Below, piece by piece: positions 1-8,059 of a stretch of DNA of 21,825 nucleotides (position 1 is its first letter; each line of letters opens with the position of its first letter). The notes under the pieces were generated by a model. The model had not been told where the DNA came from. It saw nothing but the letters and a program-made list of their open reading frames with translations, and made no database searches. The stretch spans positions 1 through 21,825 of the forward strand of contig JAFTIV010000064.1 in assembly GCA_017456685.1 (NCBI GenBank), given 5' to 3'. The DNA is from Clostridia bacterium (GTDB lineage Bacteria > Bacillota > Clostridia > Oscillospirales > CAG-272). The translations under genes and the position numbers were made by a program.

Positions 1-496
1 CTGCCTTTATTTCCATTCTCATTTCTGTTTTCTGTTCCAAAGCGCCCTTGATTTCCAAAACATAGGAAATTTCAAGCACCCCTTCTTCTAAAATTCGGTT
101 GTCAACCCTTTTTGCATAGATGCCAAGCTCAAAGGGCATATATGGAGTGTTATACACCGAAATTGTGCGCTCGCCTTGCGAGAAGAGCATAATTGTATTT
201 ATCGCCCCCGAGCGCGTAATTGTAACCTCACGGGGCTCGGCTTTGTTAAACGCGACAACGACCTTCGTGCCGTCCATACCGCTTTTTCCGTCCTCGAAAT
301 AGGTGATATGAGTTGTATCCCCGCTTGTCGTCATAAGACCGTCAAAATAGGTTGTTATAACATCTATCTCGTCAGCGCAAAGACCCGTGTAGGGGTGAGG
401 CTCGTAAATCGGCTCATTGCCAAAGAATGCACTATCAAATAGCGACACTCCCCCTTGCTCGCTTTGCATTGTTGTTATTGTAATTTTGCACTTCAT
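1..496 (-). CDS. DUF1934 (YwiB-like) beta-barrel protein, C-terminus cut by window edge
   Basis: A reading frame without stops runs from an ATG at 496-494 to the left edge, giving 165 visible residues starting MKCKITITTM. The pattern is that of the DUF1934/YwiB family of small lipocalin-like barrels: a YFED segment, then a VTITRSG segment, a VYNTPYMPFELGIYA segment and a late LEISYVLEI strand. Family members are cytoplasmic and have no established function. The start is set by an ATGA overlap with the cysE stop (TGA at 495-493), so the gene is probably translated by coupling from cysE on one transcript. The DUF1934 assignment rests on remembered motif spacing, not a search. The 3' end lies outside the window. 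Confidence 0.8.
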   Translation of the reverse strand, partial: MKCKITITTMQSEQGGVSLFDSAFFGNEPIYEPHPYTGLCADEIDVITTYFDGLMTTSGDTTHITYFEDGKSGMDGTKVVVAFNKAEPREVTITRSGAINTIMLFSQGERTISVYNTPYMPFELGIYAKRVDNRILEEGVLEISYVLEIKGALEQKTEMRMEIKA

Positions 497-1353
497 TTTT
501 TGATAATTAACTCCGGAAGCTTGATGCTAACACGCGCATTGTCCGCTACGCTTTCTGTTATAAATGAGTTACCGCCAATCACCGCGCCCTCGCCAATTAC
601 TGTGTCGCCACCGAGAATTGATGCGCCTGAGTAAATTGTAACATTATCCTTGATTGTTGGATGCCTTTTAACTCCCGAAAGGATTTGCCCCTTTCTTGGA
701 GATAGCGCACCGAGAGTAACGCCCTGATAAAGGCGCACGCGCTTACCGATAACTGTTGTTTCACCGATAACTATGCCTGTACCGTGGTCGATAAAGAAAT
801 ACTCGCCAATTGTCGCACCTGGGTTTATATCAATTCCCGTCGAGCTGTGTGCGTATTCCGTCATAACACGAGGCACAAAGTCAACACCGTCCTCATAGAG
901 AAGATGTGCCACCCTGTAAACGAAAATTGCATAAAAGCCGGGGTAAGAGAAGATAATCTCCTCCTTGCTCTTTGCCGCAGGGTCGCCCTCAAAGGCTGCC
1001 TCCGCATCTGTTATGAGGATTTTGTGAATTTTAGGAAGCTCGCTAACAAAGCGAGAAGCGATTTTCTCCGCCTCGGCAGAAACATTACCCTTGTTCTTGA
1101 AGGAAAGGGCAAGGGTAATTTGCTTTTTAATTCTGCCGTAAATAGAGAAAAGAAGTGGCTCCGCAAACGAAAGCGCATCACCCTTAGCCTCGTTTGAGGC
1201 GAAATATGGCGGGAACATAAGCTTCTTAATGTCGGCAAGAATATCTATAATTTCCTCTCTATTTGGAAGCGAGAGCGCCTCGGGAGTCATTGTAATTGCA
1301 CTACCCTTGTAGGACTCAGTCATTTCCTTAGCAATTTTTGTAATATCAAGCAT
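493..1353 (-). CDS. cysE: Serine O-acetyltransferase (EpsC/CysE type)
   Basis: The 286-residue product transfers acetyl from acetyl-CoA to L-serine, giving O-acetylserine for cysteine synthesis. The N-terminal ~170 residues are the helical region seen in longer EpsC-type enzymes. The C-terminal part is a left-handed beta-helix of hexapeptide repeats, with the family signatures EYAHSSTGIDINPGA, IDHGTGIVIGET, LYQGVTLGA and KRHPTIKDNVTIYSGASILG. The active-site His lies in DHGTG. An upstream in-frame start at 1407 is rejected: the ATG at 1353 has an AAAGGAG site 7 bases upstream, and the predicted promoter (-10 at 1403-1398) would place transcription initiation downstream of 1407. The TGA stop overlaps the next gene's ATG. 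No T-box or riboswitch is visible in the roughly 40-base leader. Confidence 0.93.
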   Translation of the reverse strand: MLDITKIAKEMTESYKGSAITMTPEALSLPNREEIIDILADIKKLMFPPYFASNEAKGDALSFAEPLLFSIYGRIKKQITLALSFKNKGNVSAEAEKIASRFVSELPKIHKILITDAEAAFEGDPAAKSKEEIIFSYPGFYAIFVYRVAHLLYEDGVDFVPRVMTEYAHSSTGIDINPGATIGEYFFIDHGTGIVIGETTVIGKRVRLYQGVTLGALSPRKGQILSGVKRHPTIKDNVTIYSGASILGGDTVIGEGAVIGGNSFITESVADNARVSIKLPELIIKK

Positions 1354-1397
1354 GAAAAATCTCCTTTTGTCATCTTGTGACAATCTTCTTTTCTTTA

Positions 1398-1426
1398 ATA
1401 ATAACACAAAGACTTGAAAATATCAA
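1398..1426 (-). promoter_or_regulatory. Sigma-A promoter of cysE
   Basis: On the minus strand, TTGATA (1426-1421), a 17-base spacer and TATTAT (1403-1398) lie about 45 bases upstream of the chosen cysE ATG. The spacer contains the -35 of the opposing phosphatase promoter, so the two cannot be bound by polymerase together. Confidence 0.7.
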
Positions 1427-1442
1427 GAAATTGTAGTATAAT
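1414..1442 (+). promoter_or_regulatory. Sigma-A promoter of the phosphatase gene
   Basis: TTGAAA (1414-1419), 17 bases, and a perfect TATAAT (1437-1442). The predicted start near 1449 gives a leader of about 25 bases before the TTG codon. The -35 lies in a CTTGA-5-TCAAG inverted repeat (1413-1427) shared with the -35 of the cysE promoter. Confidence 0.8.
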
Positions 1443-1475
1443 TTTATTATATTATTAAATAAGGGGGTGTGACAG

Positions 1476-2270
1476 TTGAAATTAGAGCTTGAGAGCGTGT
1501 CAAACGCGCGCGACCTTGGCGGTCTTGTGGCGCGTGACGGCAGAAAAATAAAGCGCGCAAGAATTTTGAGAACTGCAAATATGTCAAGGCTAAGCGCGCG
1601 TGATATTTGCATATTGAGAGAGTACGACCTCAAATTAGTGCTCGATTTTCGCACCCGTACAGTAATGGACGCAAATCCAAATGTCCAAATTGATGGTGTA
1701 GAGTATGTTCATATTCCTATCGTCAAGGACCTGAATTCTCGTGTTACGAGCAAGGACGATTACGAAAAGCGCTCAATGGCGGACATTCTTTTGGGCTTTT
1801 CGGCGGATTTTGGCGGAAATGGTGTCTCTTGGATGAGGGAATTTTATAAAAACCTTTATTCAAGCGATTATTCGCTGTCACAGTATAAAATCTTTTTTGA
1901 TTACCTCAAAAATAACACACAGGGCTCTGTTATATTCCATTGCACAGCGGGCAAGGACCGCACAGGCGTTGGCGCAATTTTGCTTCTTAGCGCGCTTGGA
2001 ATAGATAAGGAGCAGATAATAAACGACTACCTTTTAACAAACGAAAGCACAAGGGCGGACATTGCCGAGGCAGAGGCGCTTGGCAGAGCGCGCGGGGTCG
2101 ATGAAAAAATCATTGACGATATTGCCAAAATAAATGGCGTTATGCGCGAATACGCACAAAGCGTGCTCGATTTTATTGACACCTATCCCACCCCCGAGGC
2201 ATTCTTTAAGGACAAAATGGGCATTGACGAGGCTTACCTCGCCGAGCTAAGGAATAATTACCTTGAATAA
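1476..2270 (+). CDS. Tyrosine/serine protein phosphatase (Y_phosphatase3 family)
   Basis: The 264-residue product has the P-loop HCTAGKDRTG at residues 155-164 (catalytic Cys156, Arg162). This is the CxxGKDRTG form found in bacterial dual-specificity and phosphoinositide-type phosphatases. An N-terminal NARDLGG motif (10-16) and a VLDFRT strand (55-60) are also typical of this family. The substrate cannot be told from sequence: phosphotyrosine protein or phosphoinositide are both known for relatives. There is no signal peptide, so it is cytoplasmic. The start is a TTG at 1476 preceded by AAGGGGG (1461-1467) at 8 bases; no ATG fits. It is monocistronic, with its own promoter and a hairpin terminator directly after the stop. 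Confidence 0.88.
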   Translation: MKLELESVSNARDLGGLVARDGRKIKRARILRTANMSRLSARDICILREYDLKLVLDFRTRTVMDANPNVQIDGVEYVHIPIVKDLNSRVTSKDDYEKRSMADILLGFSADFGGNGVSWMREFYKNLYSSDYSLSQYKIFFDYLKNNTQGSVIFHCTAGKDRTGVGAILLLSALGIDKEQIINDYLLTNESTRADIAEAEALGRARGVDEKIIDDIAKINGVMREYAQSVLDFIDTYPTPEAFFKDKMGIDEAYLAELRNNYLE

Positions 2271-2282
2271 AGCGATAATAAG

Positions 2283-2310
2283 AAAAAGCCGACACATGGT
2301 CGGCTTTTTT
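2283..2310. terminator. Bidirectional intrinsic terminator between phosphatase and rmuC
   Basis: A perfect 11-bp stem (2283-2293 with 2299-2309) encloses a 5-base loop. The stem starts with A5 and ends in T6, so both converging transcripts get a U-tract. The rmuC stop (2313-2315) is only a few bases away. Confidence 0.9.
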
Positions 2311-2312
2311 GT

Positions 2313-3572
2313 TTATTCATCATCGCTTGGGTCGTCAATGAGCCTTGATGCCTCAATATCATCAAGCTCGGTGATTTCCTTGAGGCGGGAGTTGATTTTT
2401 CTTGTACGAGTGCCAACGAGCCTTTCCATCTCGTCACTTGCTTCGTCGAATTTCCTTTGAACCTTAGAGAGCACCTCGCCAAATTTGCCAAATTCGTTTT
2501 TGACAGCGCCAAGAAGGTCAAATACCTGAGCCGAGCGCTTTTGAATAGCGAGAGATTTAAAGCCAACCTGAAGCGCGTTGAGAAGCGCGGTAAGGGTTGA
2601 CGGACCTGCAACATTGATTTTATACTCGCGCTGAAGCTCCTCAAAAAGCCCCATATCAAGAGCCTCAATATAAAGCCCCTCTATAGGCAAGAACATAACT
2701 GCAAAGTCGGTTGTGTTCGGCGGGTCTATGTATTTGTCGTGGATTTTCTTAGCGAAGGTCTTAAGCTCCTTCTTGAGCTCCTTTTTCGCACTCTCGTATG
2801 CGTCCTTGTCAAGCCTGTCGCTTGCGTCCTTCATATCCTGATACGGTGTAAGCGGGAATTTTGCATCAATCGGCATATAAACAAAGCTATCACCGTTTGG
2901 CATCTTGACAGCGAACTCAACAGGGTCCTTAGAGCCAGCCTTTGTGACCTTGTTGGTCTCGTATTGAGAGGGTGAGAGCGTTTGCTCGATAATGCTTTCA
3001 AGTGCGATTTCACCGACAATACCCTTTGTTTTAACATTTGTGAGCACGCGATTAAGGGAGCTGACATCCTTGGCAAGCCCCTTGATTTCGCCAACCGCGG
3101 TATTTACCGCACCGATTTGATTGATTACATTATCAAAGGAAGCCTTGAGACGGGCTGTAAGCGTTGCATCAAGCTTTTCGTCAACCGCCTTTCGAATAGC
3201 CTCAAGCTTCTCGGCGTTTTGTGTACGAATAGCCTCAAGACCCTTTGAGCTGGCATCGTGAATTTTTTCAAGGCTTTCATTTACAGTCTTTAAAATCTCG
3301 ACCTGACCCGTTGCTGTCGCGGTCTTGATTGCGGTAATTTCCTTTTCAATGCGCTCGGTTTGCTCCTTTAGGCTTGCTGTAAGCGCGGTGTTCGATGCGA
3401 CAATTGAGCTTGTTACAACCGTGCTCATATCGCCTATAGCCTCGCGCACGGCCTTTTTAATCTCCTCGCTATTATCGCTTACCGCTCCCTTTCTTGGCTT
3501 GAAAATAAGCACGCCAAGACCCACAAGGGCGAGCGCGCATAGAATTAAATTGATAATAATAAGTGCTTCCAT
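2313..3572 (-). CDS. rmuC: RmuC-family DNA recombination protein
   Basis: The 419-residue product has an N-terminal membrane anchor (about residues 4-24, followed by KPRK), a long helical coiled-coil region (about 35-200) rich in Glu/Lys/Ala, and then the RmuC nuclease-fold domain, including TNVKTKGIVGEIALESIIEQ, MPIDAKFPLTPYQ and FLPIEGLYIEAL segments. RmuC proteins were found as limiters of inversion between short repeats. The fold is related to restriction endonuclease-like nucleases, though the biochemical activity is poorly defined. The length matches the family. The start has AAGGAGA 6 bases upstream. It is a single gene with its own promoter, convergent with the phosphatase. The acidic tail DDIEASRLIDDPSDDE is unremarkable. 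Confidence 0.92.
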   Translation of the reverse strand: MEALIIINLILCALALVGLGVLIFKPRKGAVSDNSEEIKKAVREAIGDMSTVVTSSIVASNTALTASLKEQTERIEKEITAIKTATATGQVEILKTVNESLEKIHDASSKGLEAIRTQNAEKLEAIRKAVDEKLDATLTARLKASFDNVINQIGAVNTAVGEIKGLAKDVSSLNRVLTNVKTKGIVGEIALESIIEQTLSPSQYETNKVTKAGSKDPVEFAVKMPNGDSFVYMPIDAKFPLTPYQDMKDASDRLDKDAYESAKKELKKELKTFAKKIHDKYIDPPNTTDFAVMFLPIEGLYIEALDMGLFEELQREYKINVAGPSTLTALLNALQVGFKSLAIQKRSAQVFDLLGAVKNEFGKFGEVLSKVQRKFDEASDEMERLVGTRTRKINSRLKEITELDDIEASRLIDDPSDDE

Positions 3573-3599
3573 TTCTATCTCCTTATGCTTTCTTATTTT

Positions 3600-3629
3600 A
3601 TTTTATCACACTCGCATATGCCTTTACAA
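3600..3629 (-). promoter_or_regulatory. Promoter of rmuC with extended -10
   Basis: Minus strand: TTGTAA (3629-3624), an 18-base spacer and TAAAAT (3605-3600). The -10 is preceded by GTGA, giving the GTGnTAAAAT form seen at three other promoters in this window. Confidence 0.65.
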
Positions 3630-3659
3630 GGAGAAATTTAAATTTTTTATAAAACCTTA

Positions 3660-3688
3660 TTGAAAAGCGCGCGTGCGTGTGTTAAAAT
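3660..3688 (+). promoter_or_regulatory. Promoter of pyk with extended -10
   Basis: TTGAAA (3660-3665), a 17-base GC-rich alternating spacer and TAAAAT (3683-3688), with GTGT just upstream of the -10. The predicted start near 3695 excludes the in-frame codon at 3673 as a translation start. Confidence 0.8.
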
Positions 3689-3720
3689 TTATAATAGTAA
3701 TAAAATTTTGGAGAAGGTCT

Positions 3721-5133
3721 ATGAGAAAAACAAAAATTGTATGTACAATAGGACCTGCGTGTAACACCGTAGAAATCCTTACTGATATGGTAAAGGCGGG
3801 AATGAATGTTGCAAGGCTTAACTTCTCGCACGGAAGCCACGAGGACCACAAGAGGAACATAGATATGCTAAAGCAGGTAAGAGAGAGCCTTAATGCGCCT
3901 CTTGCTATTATGCTTGACACTAAGGGCCCTGAGTATAGAATAGGTATGTTCGAGGACTCAAAGGCGACAATTTGCGATGGCGACACCTTCACCTTTACAA
4001 CAAGAGATATTGTTGGAGATAACACAATTGTTTCCGTAAGCTACAAAAATCTAAATAACGAGCTTGAGGTGGGCGATACCGTGCTTGTAAACAACGGCTT
4101 GCTTCGCTTCACCGTTGAGAAAATCGAGGACACGGAGATTATCTGTCGCGTAATTGCAGGCGGTGTGATTTCAAATCGTAAGAGTATGGCGTTTCCTGGC
4201 AAGGTAATGAAGCAGGTCTTCCTTAGCGAGCAGGACAAGCGTGACCTTCTTTTCGGCATTGAAAACGACCTTGACTATGTTGCTTGCTCCTTCGTTTCGC
4301 GCGTTCAGGATGTTTTAGATGTAAAGAATTTCCTTAAGGAAAATGGCTGTACAGATATGTCGATAATTGCCAAGATTGAAAATCAATCGGGCGTTGATAA
4401 TATCGAGTCGATTTGCTCCGAATGTGACGGAGTTATGATAGGCAGAGGCGATATGGGTGTTGAAATACCCTTTGAGGAGCTTCCTGCAATCCAAAAGAAA
4501 ATCATTACAAAGTGCCGTATGCTCGGCAAGCGCGTAATTACTGCAACTGAAATGCTTGAGTCTATGACGACTAACCCTCGTCCAACAAGAGCCGAAATTT
4601 CGGATGTTGCAAACGCGGTATTTGATGGCACAAGCGCGATAATGCTCTCGGGCGAAACCGCAGCGGGAAAATATCCCGTTTTAACAGTTCAAACAATGGC
4701 GAAGATTGCAGAGCAAGCAGAAAAGAGCGTTGATTACAAGAAAATCTTCCACACAACCGAGTTTAAGATTAAAAACGCAATGGACGCAATCTCACACTCT
4801 GTATGCGGAATGGCAATTGATATAGGCGCAAAGGCTATTGTCGTTTGTTCAATGTCGGGAATGACTGCAAGAATGGTGTCGCGCTTCCGCTCACCAGTTG
4901 ATATTATCGGTCTTACAGTAAGCGAAAAGACTTGGCATCAGCTTTCACTCTCTTGGGGCGTTAAGCCTGTAATGTGCGAGGTTTACCCACAGATTGAGGT
5001 GCTTTTCTATACCGCAAAGAATTTTGCAAGGGAGCATCTTGGACTTAACAAGGGAGATAACATTGTTATAACAGGTGGCTCTCAAACGGGCTCGAGTGGT
5101 AATACTAATACAATCCGCATGGAAACCATCTAA
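3721..5133 (+). CDS. pyk: Pyruvate kinase
   Basis: The 470-residue enzyme converts phosphoenolpyruvate and ADP to pyruvate and ATP, the last step of glycolysis. Visible signatures are RLNFSHG (32-38), DTKGPEYR (66-73), the catalytic IAKIEN (216-221, Lys218), MIGRGDMGVEIP (239-250), TATEMLESM (274-282) and AEISDVANAVFDGTSAIMLSGETA. Glu71 in KGPE is the residue associated with K+ dependence in other pyruvate kinases, so K+ activation is inferred. The protein ends after the C-terminal allosteric-type domain and lacks the extra PEP-utiliser domain of Bacillus enzymes. The ATG at 3721 is chosen because GGAGAAGG lies at 3710-3717 and the family N-terminus MRKTKIVCTIGPA starts there; the longer frame from 3673 begins before the predicted transcript start. 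Confidence 0.96.
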   Translation: MRKTKIVCTIGPACNTVEILTDMVKAGMNVARLNFSHGSHEDHKRNIDMLKQVRESLNAPLAIMLDTKGPEYRIGMFEDSKATICDGDTFTFTTRDIVGDNTIVSVSYKNLNNELEVGDTVLVNNGLLRFTVEKIEDTEIICRVIAGGVISNRKSMAFPGKVMKQVFLSEQDKRDLLFGIENDLDYVACSFVSRVQDVLDVKNFLKENGCTDMSIIAKIENQSGVDNIESICSECDGVMIGRGDMGVEIPFEELPAIQKKIITKCRMLGKRVITATEMLESMTTNPRPTRAEISDVANAVFDGTSAIMLSGETAAGKYPVLTVQTMAKIAEQAEKSVDYKKIFHTTEFKIKNAMDAISHSVCGMAIDIGAKAIVVCSMSGMTARMVSRFRSPVDIIGLTVSEKTWHQLSLSWGVKPVMCEVYPQIEVLFYTAKNFAREHLGLNKGDNIVITGGSQTGSSGNTNTIRMETI

Positions 5134-5225
5134 AGAGGCTTGATATAAGGCACAGAACAAAGGCAAAACGGTTAAATGGATTAAAAATTTCATTTAGCTA
5201 TAACAATATAGTAATTTATAAGGTT

Positions 5226-5251
5226 GAGATTTGCTCGCTTGAGCAAATCTC
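5226..5251. other. Perfect hairpin downstream of pyk
   Basis: An 11-bp perfect stem (5226-5236 with 5241-5251) closes a GCTT tetraloop, about 90 bases after the pyk stop. No T-tract follows on the plus strand, so it is not a textbook terminator. It may protect the pyk 3' end or work with the adjacent hairpin at 5261-5288. Confidence 0.55.
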
Positions 5252-5260
5252 TCCTTGCAA

Positions 5261-5288
5261 AAAGGACGGAGCGCGAGCTCCGTCCTTT
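5261..5288. terminator. Intrinsic terminator of the glycosidase/LRR transcript, possibly also of pyk
   Basis: A perfect 12-bp stem (5261-5272 with 5277-5288) with a GCGA (GNRA-type) loop. Reading minus, the stem ends in a T5 run and lies 14 bases beyond the stop of the leucine-rich protein gene. Reading plus, only TTT follows, so termination of pyk here is less certain. Confidence 0.8.
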
Positions 5289-5301
5289 GTGTTATTGAGT
5301 T

Positions 5302-7365
5302 TTACACCTCTGCCTCGGGTGTGCCGTAAACTGCGTCGGCGGTGATTAGGTAGAAGTCAAAGCCGTTGAAGGTCTTTGTTTCAAGCTCTGTGCCGTCAAC
5401 TCCCGCTTGAACGAAGTGAGTGCTTGTTGTCTCGCCCTTGGTTGTTGTTACAACAACGGCTGAAACAAGCTTAAGTGTGTAGTAGTTACCGAGTGAGCCC
5501 TCAGTTGCTCCTGTCTTGGAGAAGCCTCTGACCTCGATGCTGATTGAACTGTAATTGAGGTTTACAACCTTAACGCTGAAGCCCTTCGCTCCGTCTGCAA
5601 GCTCGAGAGTCTTTCCATCTATGATATCTGCAACATTGATGTCGCTGTTTACCATAAACAAGCCGATTGTTACGCTCTCGCCTGTAACCTCTATATACTC
5701 ATCAAGAAGCACGGTATTGACAGAATAGCCAACATTAATTCCAAGATACGCCTCTGTTTCGGGGTTCGAGTAGCCCTTAAAGGTTATGATTGGAGCTTTT
5801 TCGCCATCGTGAATTTCCTTGCCTGCCATTGTACAGCCGTCGTTGTTACAATAGTGATTATATGTTCCATTTTGGTCAAAGGCTACATATTCAAGAGTGT
5901 GAATGATATTGTGAGCATCGTTTTTAGTAGAATATTCAGTGCAATTTTCGTCCGCAGTACACTTTTCCGCGGTTGTACAGTCGTAGTCTGTCACAAAAAT
6001 GTGCTCGTTTGTTGGGTCAATATTTACCCTATCCATTCCAGCGCCACAGAAGCACGCACCCTCTGTGTAGCCTATTGTGATACAGGTTGGCTTAACTGTT
6101 GTTGAAGCATTAGGATTAGCTATGTGAGTTGTTGATTTAACATTTTTCCAGTTTGCAGACTCTGCATCTGCAATTGTTTTCCAAGTTACGCTTCCCCAAT
6201 GAGGGTCGCCTACTTGATTTTCAGTTCCGTTGCAGAAATAGTAATACGCATTATAATTCTTGCTCGTATTGCATTTTAGCGCATCAATGCTGGTTGTGTT
6301 TGGGAAATAGAAGTGAATATAACCAGATTGAGTCATATTTTCTGTGATTGCAAAATCCGTCATATCGCCAAGATAAACAACATTTTTATCGGCAGTGTCA
6401 GTATAGCCTGTGAACTGGTGTCCATTCATAGTAGTTATTTTTGTTCCAAAAACTATCGTATCGTTCATACTTGCACAACCACGCAAGGTTATTGAATGGA
6501 AGGTTTCCAAGCTTTCTGGGAAGAAATAAACATCTTCTTTTTCAGGAATATTTGAACAGGTTGAATTGAGAATAAACGGCTCACTTACAAAATATGCTTC
6601 AGCGCAATTATAAAATGCACCAAGATTCCAAGTAGAATGTCCATTTATTTGTTCTATGTTTTTGGACATATAAATCGCTTCAAGTGATGTACAGCCAGTA
6701 AAAGTTGTGTGGTTTATTGTGGTAACATTATCTGGAATAGAAATCGCCTTAAGGCTCGTACAGCCTTGGAAGGAATTGGAGCAAATGGTCTCAAGCTTTG
6801 CGTTTGATGGAATTTCCACATATTCAAGTGCAGTACAGCTTTGGAATGGAACATAATTGCCATTACTACTTCCCCAGCCCATAAAGGTAATAGAAGCGGG
6901 AATGAAAACCGCCTTCAAAACAGTGCTTCCCTTTAATGCATTTTTAGTGATGTGCGTAATTTCGGCGGTATCGCCCGACTTCAAATAAATTTTGTGAAGG
7001 TTGGCAATGACAACAGACGAAACGCCATTATAGGCTCCACTTTCATCGGTTATTGTAAATGCGTGAAGTTCTCTTAAGCTATCAGAGGTATAGGAATTAT
7101 ACTTAACATATGGGAGCTTTGTGCTGTCGGTATTGTCAGCCCACACCTTGCACATTTGGCCCTCACCGTTCAAGTACCACAAAAGTGGGTGGTAAGCGTC
7201 ATTTTCGTCCTTCTCCCAAAGTGGGTATTCGGTGCCGTTAACATTGTATGCTCTATCGTAAGCTGGAACATCAATAACTGGTGCTTCGTCTGCACTTACA
7301 GCAATTGTAAACAGGCACATAAAGGTCATTATTAGAACTGTCAAGAGTAAAAGTCTTTTTTTCAT
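5302..7365 (-). CDS. Secreted BspA-type leucine-rich-repeat surface protein
   Basis: The 687-residue product has a clear signal peptide (MKKR, then a hydrophobic core to about residue 22, with a probable cut after VSA, 25). Residues ~95-360 carry LRR_5/BspA-type repeats with the hallmark GCTSLKAISIPDNVTTI and related units (FQSCTALEYVEIPSNAKLETI, FTGCTSLEAIYMSKNIEQI). Residues ~425-515 are Cys-rich, with CFCGAG, DCTTAEKC, ENCTEY and HYCNNDGC pairs that may bind metal or form disulfides. The last ~160 residues are a beta-rich tail (NYYTLKLVSAVVV). There is no LPXTG motif or C-terminal membrane helix, so the protein is secreted or held non-covalently. Such repeats serve adhesion or binding to host or polymer in other species; the ligand here is unknown. 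It lies 54 bases after the SGNH gene and may share its transcript. Its own AAAAAGGAG site is good. The repeat region looks more AT-rich than the C-terminal part. Confidence 0.85.
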   Translation of the reverse strand: MKKRLLLLTVLIMTFMCLFTIAVSADEAPVIDVPAYDRAYNVNGTEYPLWEKDENDAYHPLLWYLNGEGQMCKVWADNTDSTKLPYVKYNSYTSDSLRELHAFTITDESGAYNGVSSVVIANLHKIYLKSGDTAEITHITKNALKGSTVLKAVFIPASITFMGWGSSNGNYVPFQSCTALEYVEIPSNAKLETICSNSFQGCTSLKAISIPDNVTTINHTTFTGCTSLEAIYMSKNIEQINGHSTWNLGAFYNCAEAYFVSEPFILNSTCSNIPEKEDVYFFPESLETFHSITLRGCASMNDTIVFGTKITTMNGHQFTGYTDTADKNVVYLGDMTDFAITENMTQSGYIHFYFPNTTSIDALKCNTSKNYNAYYYFCNGTENQVGDPHWGSVTWKTIADAESANWKNVKSTTHIANPNASTTVKPTCITIGYTEGACFCGAGMDRVNIDPTNEHIFVTDYDCTTAEKCTADENCTEYSTKNDAHNIIHTLEYVAFDQNGTYNHYCNNDGCTMAGKEIHDGEKAPIITFKGYSNPETEAYLGINVGYSVNTVLLDEYIEVTGESVTIGLFMVNSDINVADIIDGKTLELADGAKGFSVKVVNLNYSSISIEVRGFSKTGATEGSLGNYYTLKLVSAVVVTTTKGETTSTHFVQAGVDGTELETKTFNGFDFYLITADAVYGTPEAEV

Positions 7366-7419
7366 AATTTTTCTCCTTTTTTGTTTTAATTATGATGTAA
7401 CAAAGCACTATGGTGCTAA

Positions 7420-7971
7420 TTAATCAAATTGCTTAATTGCCTTAACGACGGACTGTACACAAAGCTCTATGCCCTTATCGCTTAAGTGAATATTATCAAA
7501 TTCCTTTACATTGCCGTTAATATCCTCAGCAACCACAGAATACAGGTCATTAATCGTTATGCCCATTTCCTTTAAGCGTGGAACGATAATTTCGTTAAAG
7601 CGTTGAATTTTGTCATTATGAGTCCATTCGAACTCATCCCTTACTGGTGTAGTTGTGGAAAAAATAACATTAGGTGTGATTTTTAAAAGCAATTTTGCGA
7701 TACGGGTCATATTTTCGATGTATTCCTCTTCTGTTGTGAAAAGTCCATCATCAAAAATTTCAGTGCAATCCCAATGACCGTTATTCCAATGAATTACATC
7801 AGCATCCTTTATGCTATCATTTAAGTCAAAGAGCATACGAAGTGTATATTTTGAAAATCGACAATTATCATCAGGTTGAAAGACCTCGTATTTATCGCCT
7901 AATAGTTCAGGCACTCGCGGACCGTAGCCCCACAAACGACAAGAATCACCTAATAAAACAACCTTTTTCAT
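7420..7971 (-). CDS. SGNH/GDSL-type hydrolase (putative carbohydrate esterase)
   Basis: The 183-residue product starts with block I MKKVVLLGDSCR (nucleophile Ser10). It has a block III-like HWNNGHWD (Asn64, the probable oxyanion Asn) and ends with block V FDNIHLSDKG (Asp159, His162), so the full Ser/Asp/His set is present. There is no signal peptide, so it acts in the cytoplasm. Relatives deacylate esters, often acetylated sugars. The position between a glycoside hydrolase and a surface protein supports a sugar de-esterification role, but the substrate is inferred. The start has AAAGGAG 6 bases upstream. It lies 88 bases after the glycosidase stop with no terminator between, so it is probably co-transcribed. 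A weak internal promoter (TTGATA-18-TTTAAA, 8047-8018) is possible. Confidence 0.82.
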   Translation of the reverse strand: MKKVVLLGDSCRLWGYGPRVPELLGDKYEVFQPDDNCRFSKYTLRMLFDLNDSIKDADVIHWNNGHWDCTEIFDDGLFTTEEEYIENMTRIAKLLLKITPNVIFSTTTPVRDEFEWTHNDKIQRFNEIIVPRLKEMGITINDLYSVVAEDINGNVKEFDNIHLSDKGIELCVQSVVKAIKQFD

Positions 7972-8059
7972 AAATTTCTCCTTTCTTGTTTATTTTTACA
8001 TCTTGGCTGTACAGTTTTTTAAACAGAATTACTTTACAAGCTATCAAAGTGCTTATTGT

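Noticed and set aside
1354..1407. N-terminal extension of serine acetyltransferase from 1407
   Set aside because: It lies upstream of the predicted transcript start and contains the ribosome site of the ATG at 1353.
2258..2668. 136-residue minus-strand frame overlapping rmuC
   Set aside because: It is an alternate frame of rmuC running through the shared terminator; the composition is Leu/Arg/Ser-rich with no motif.
3673..3720. N-terminal extension of pyruvate kinase starting at 3673
   Set aside because: It overlaps the promoter -10 and has no ribosome site; the family N-terminus starts at 3721 behind GGAGAAGG.
7404..7417. Hairpin AGCAC-TATG-GTGCT between the SGNH and LRR genes as a terminator
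   Set aside because: It has only a 5-bp stem and no U-tract on the minus strand, so it is too weak to call.
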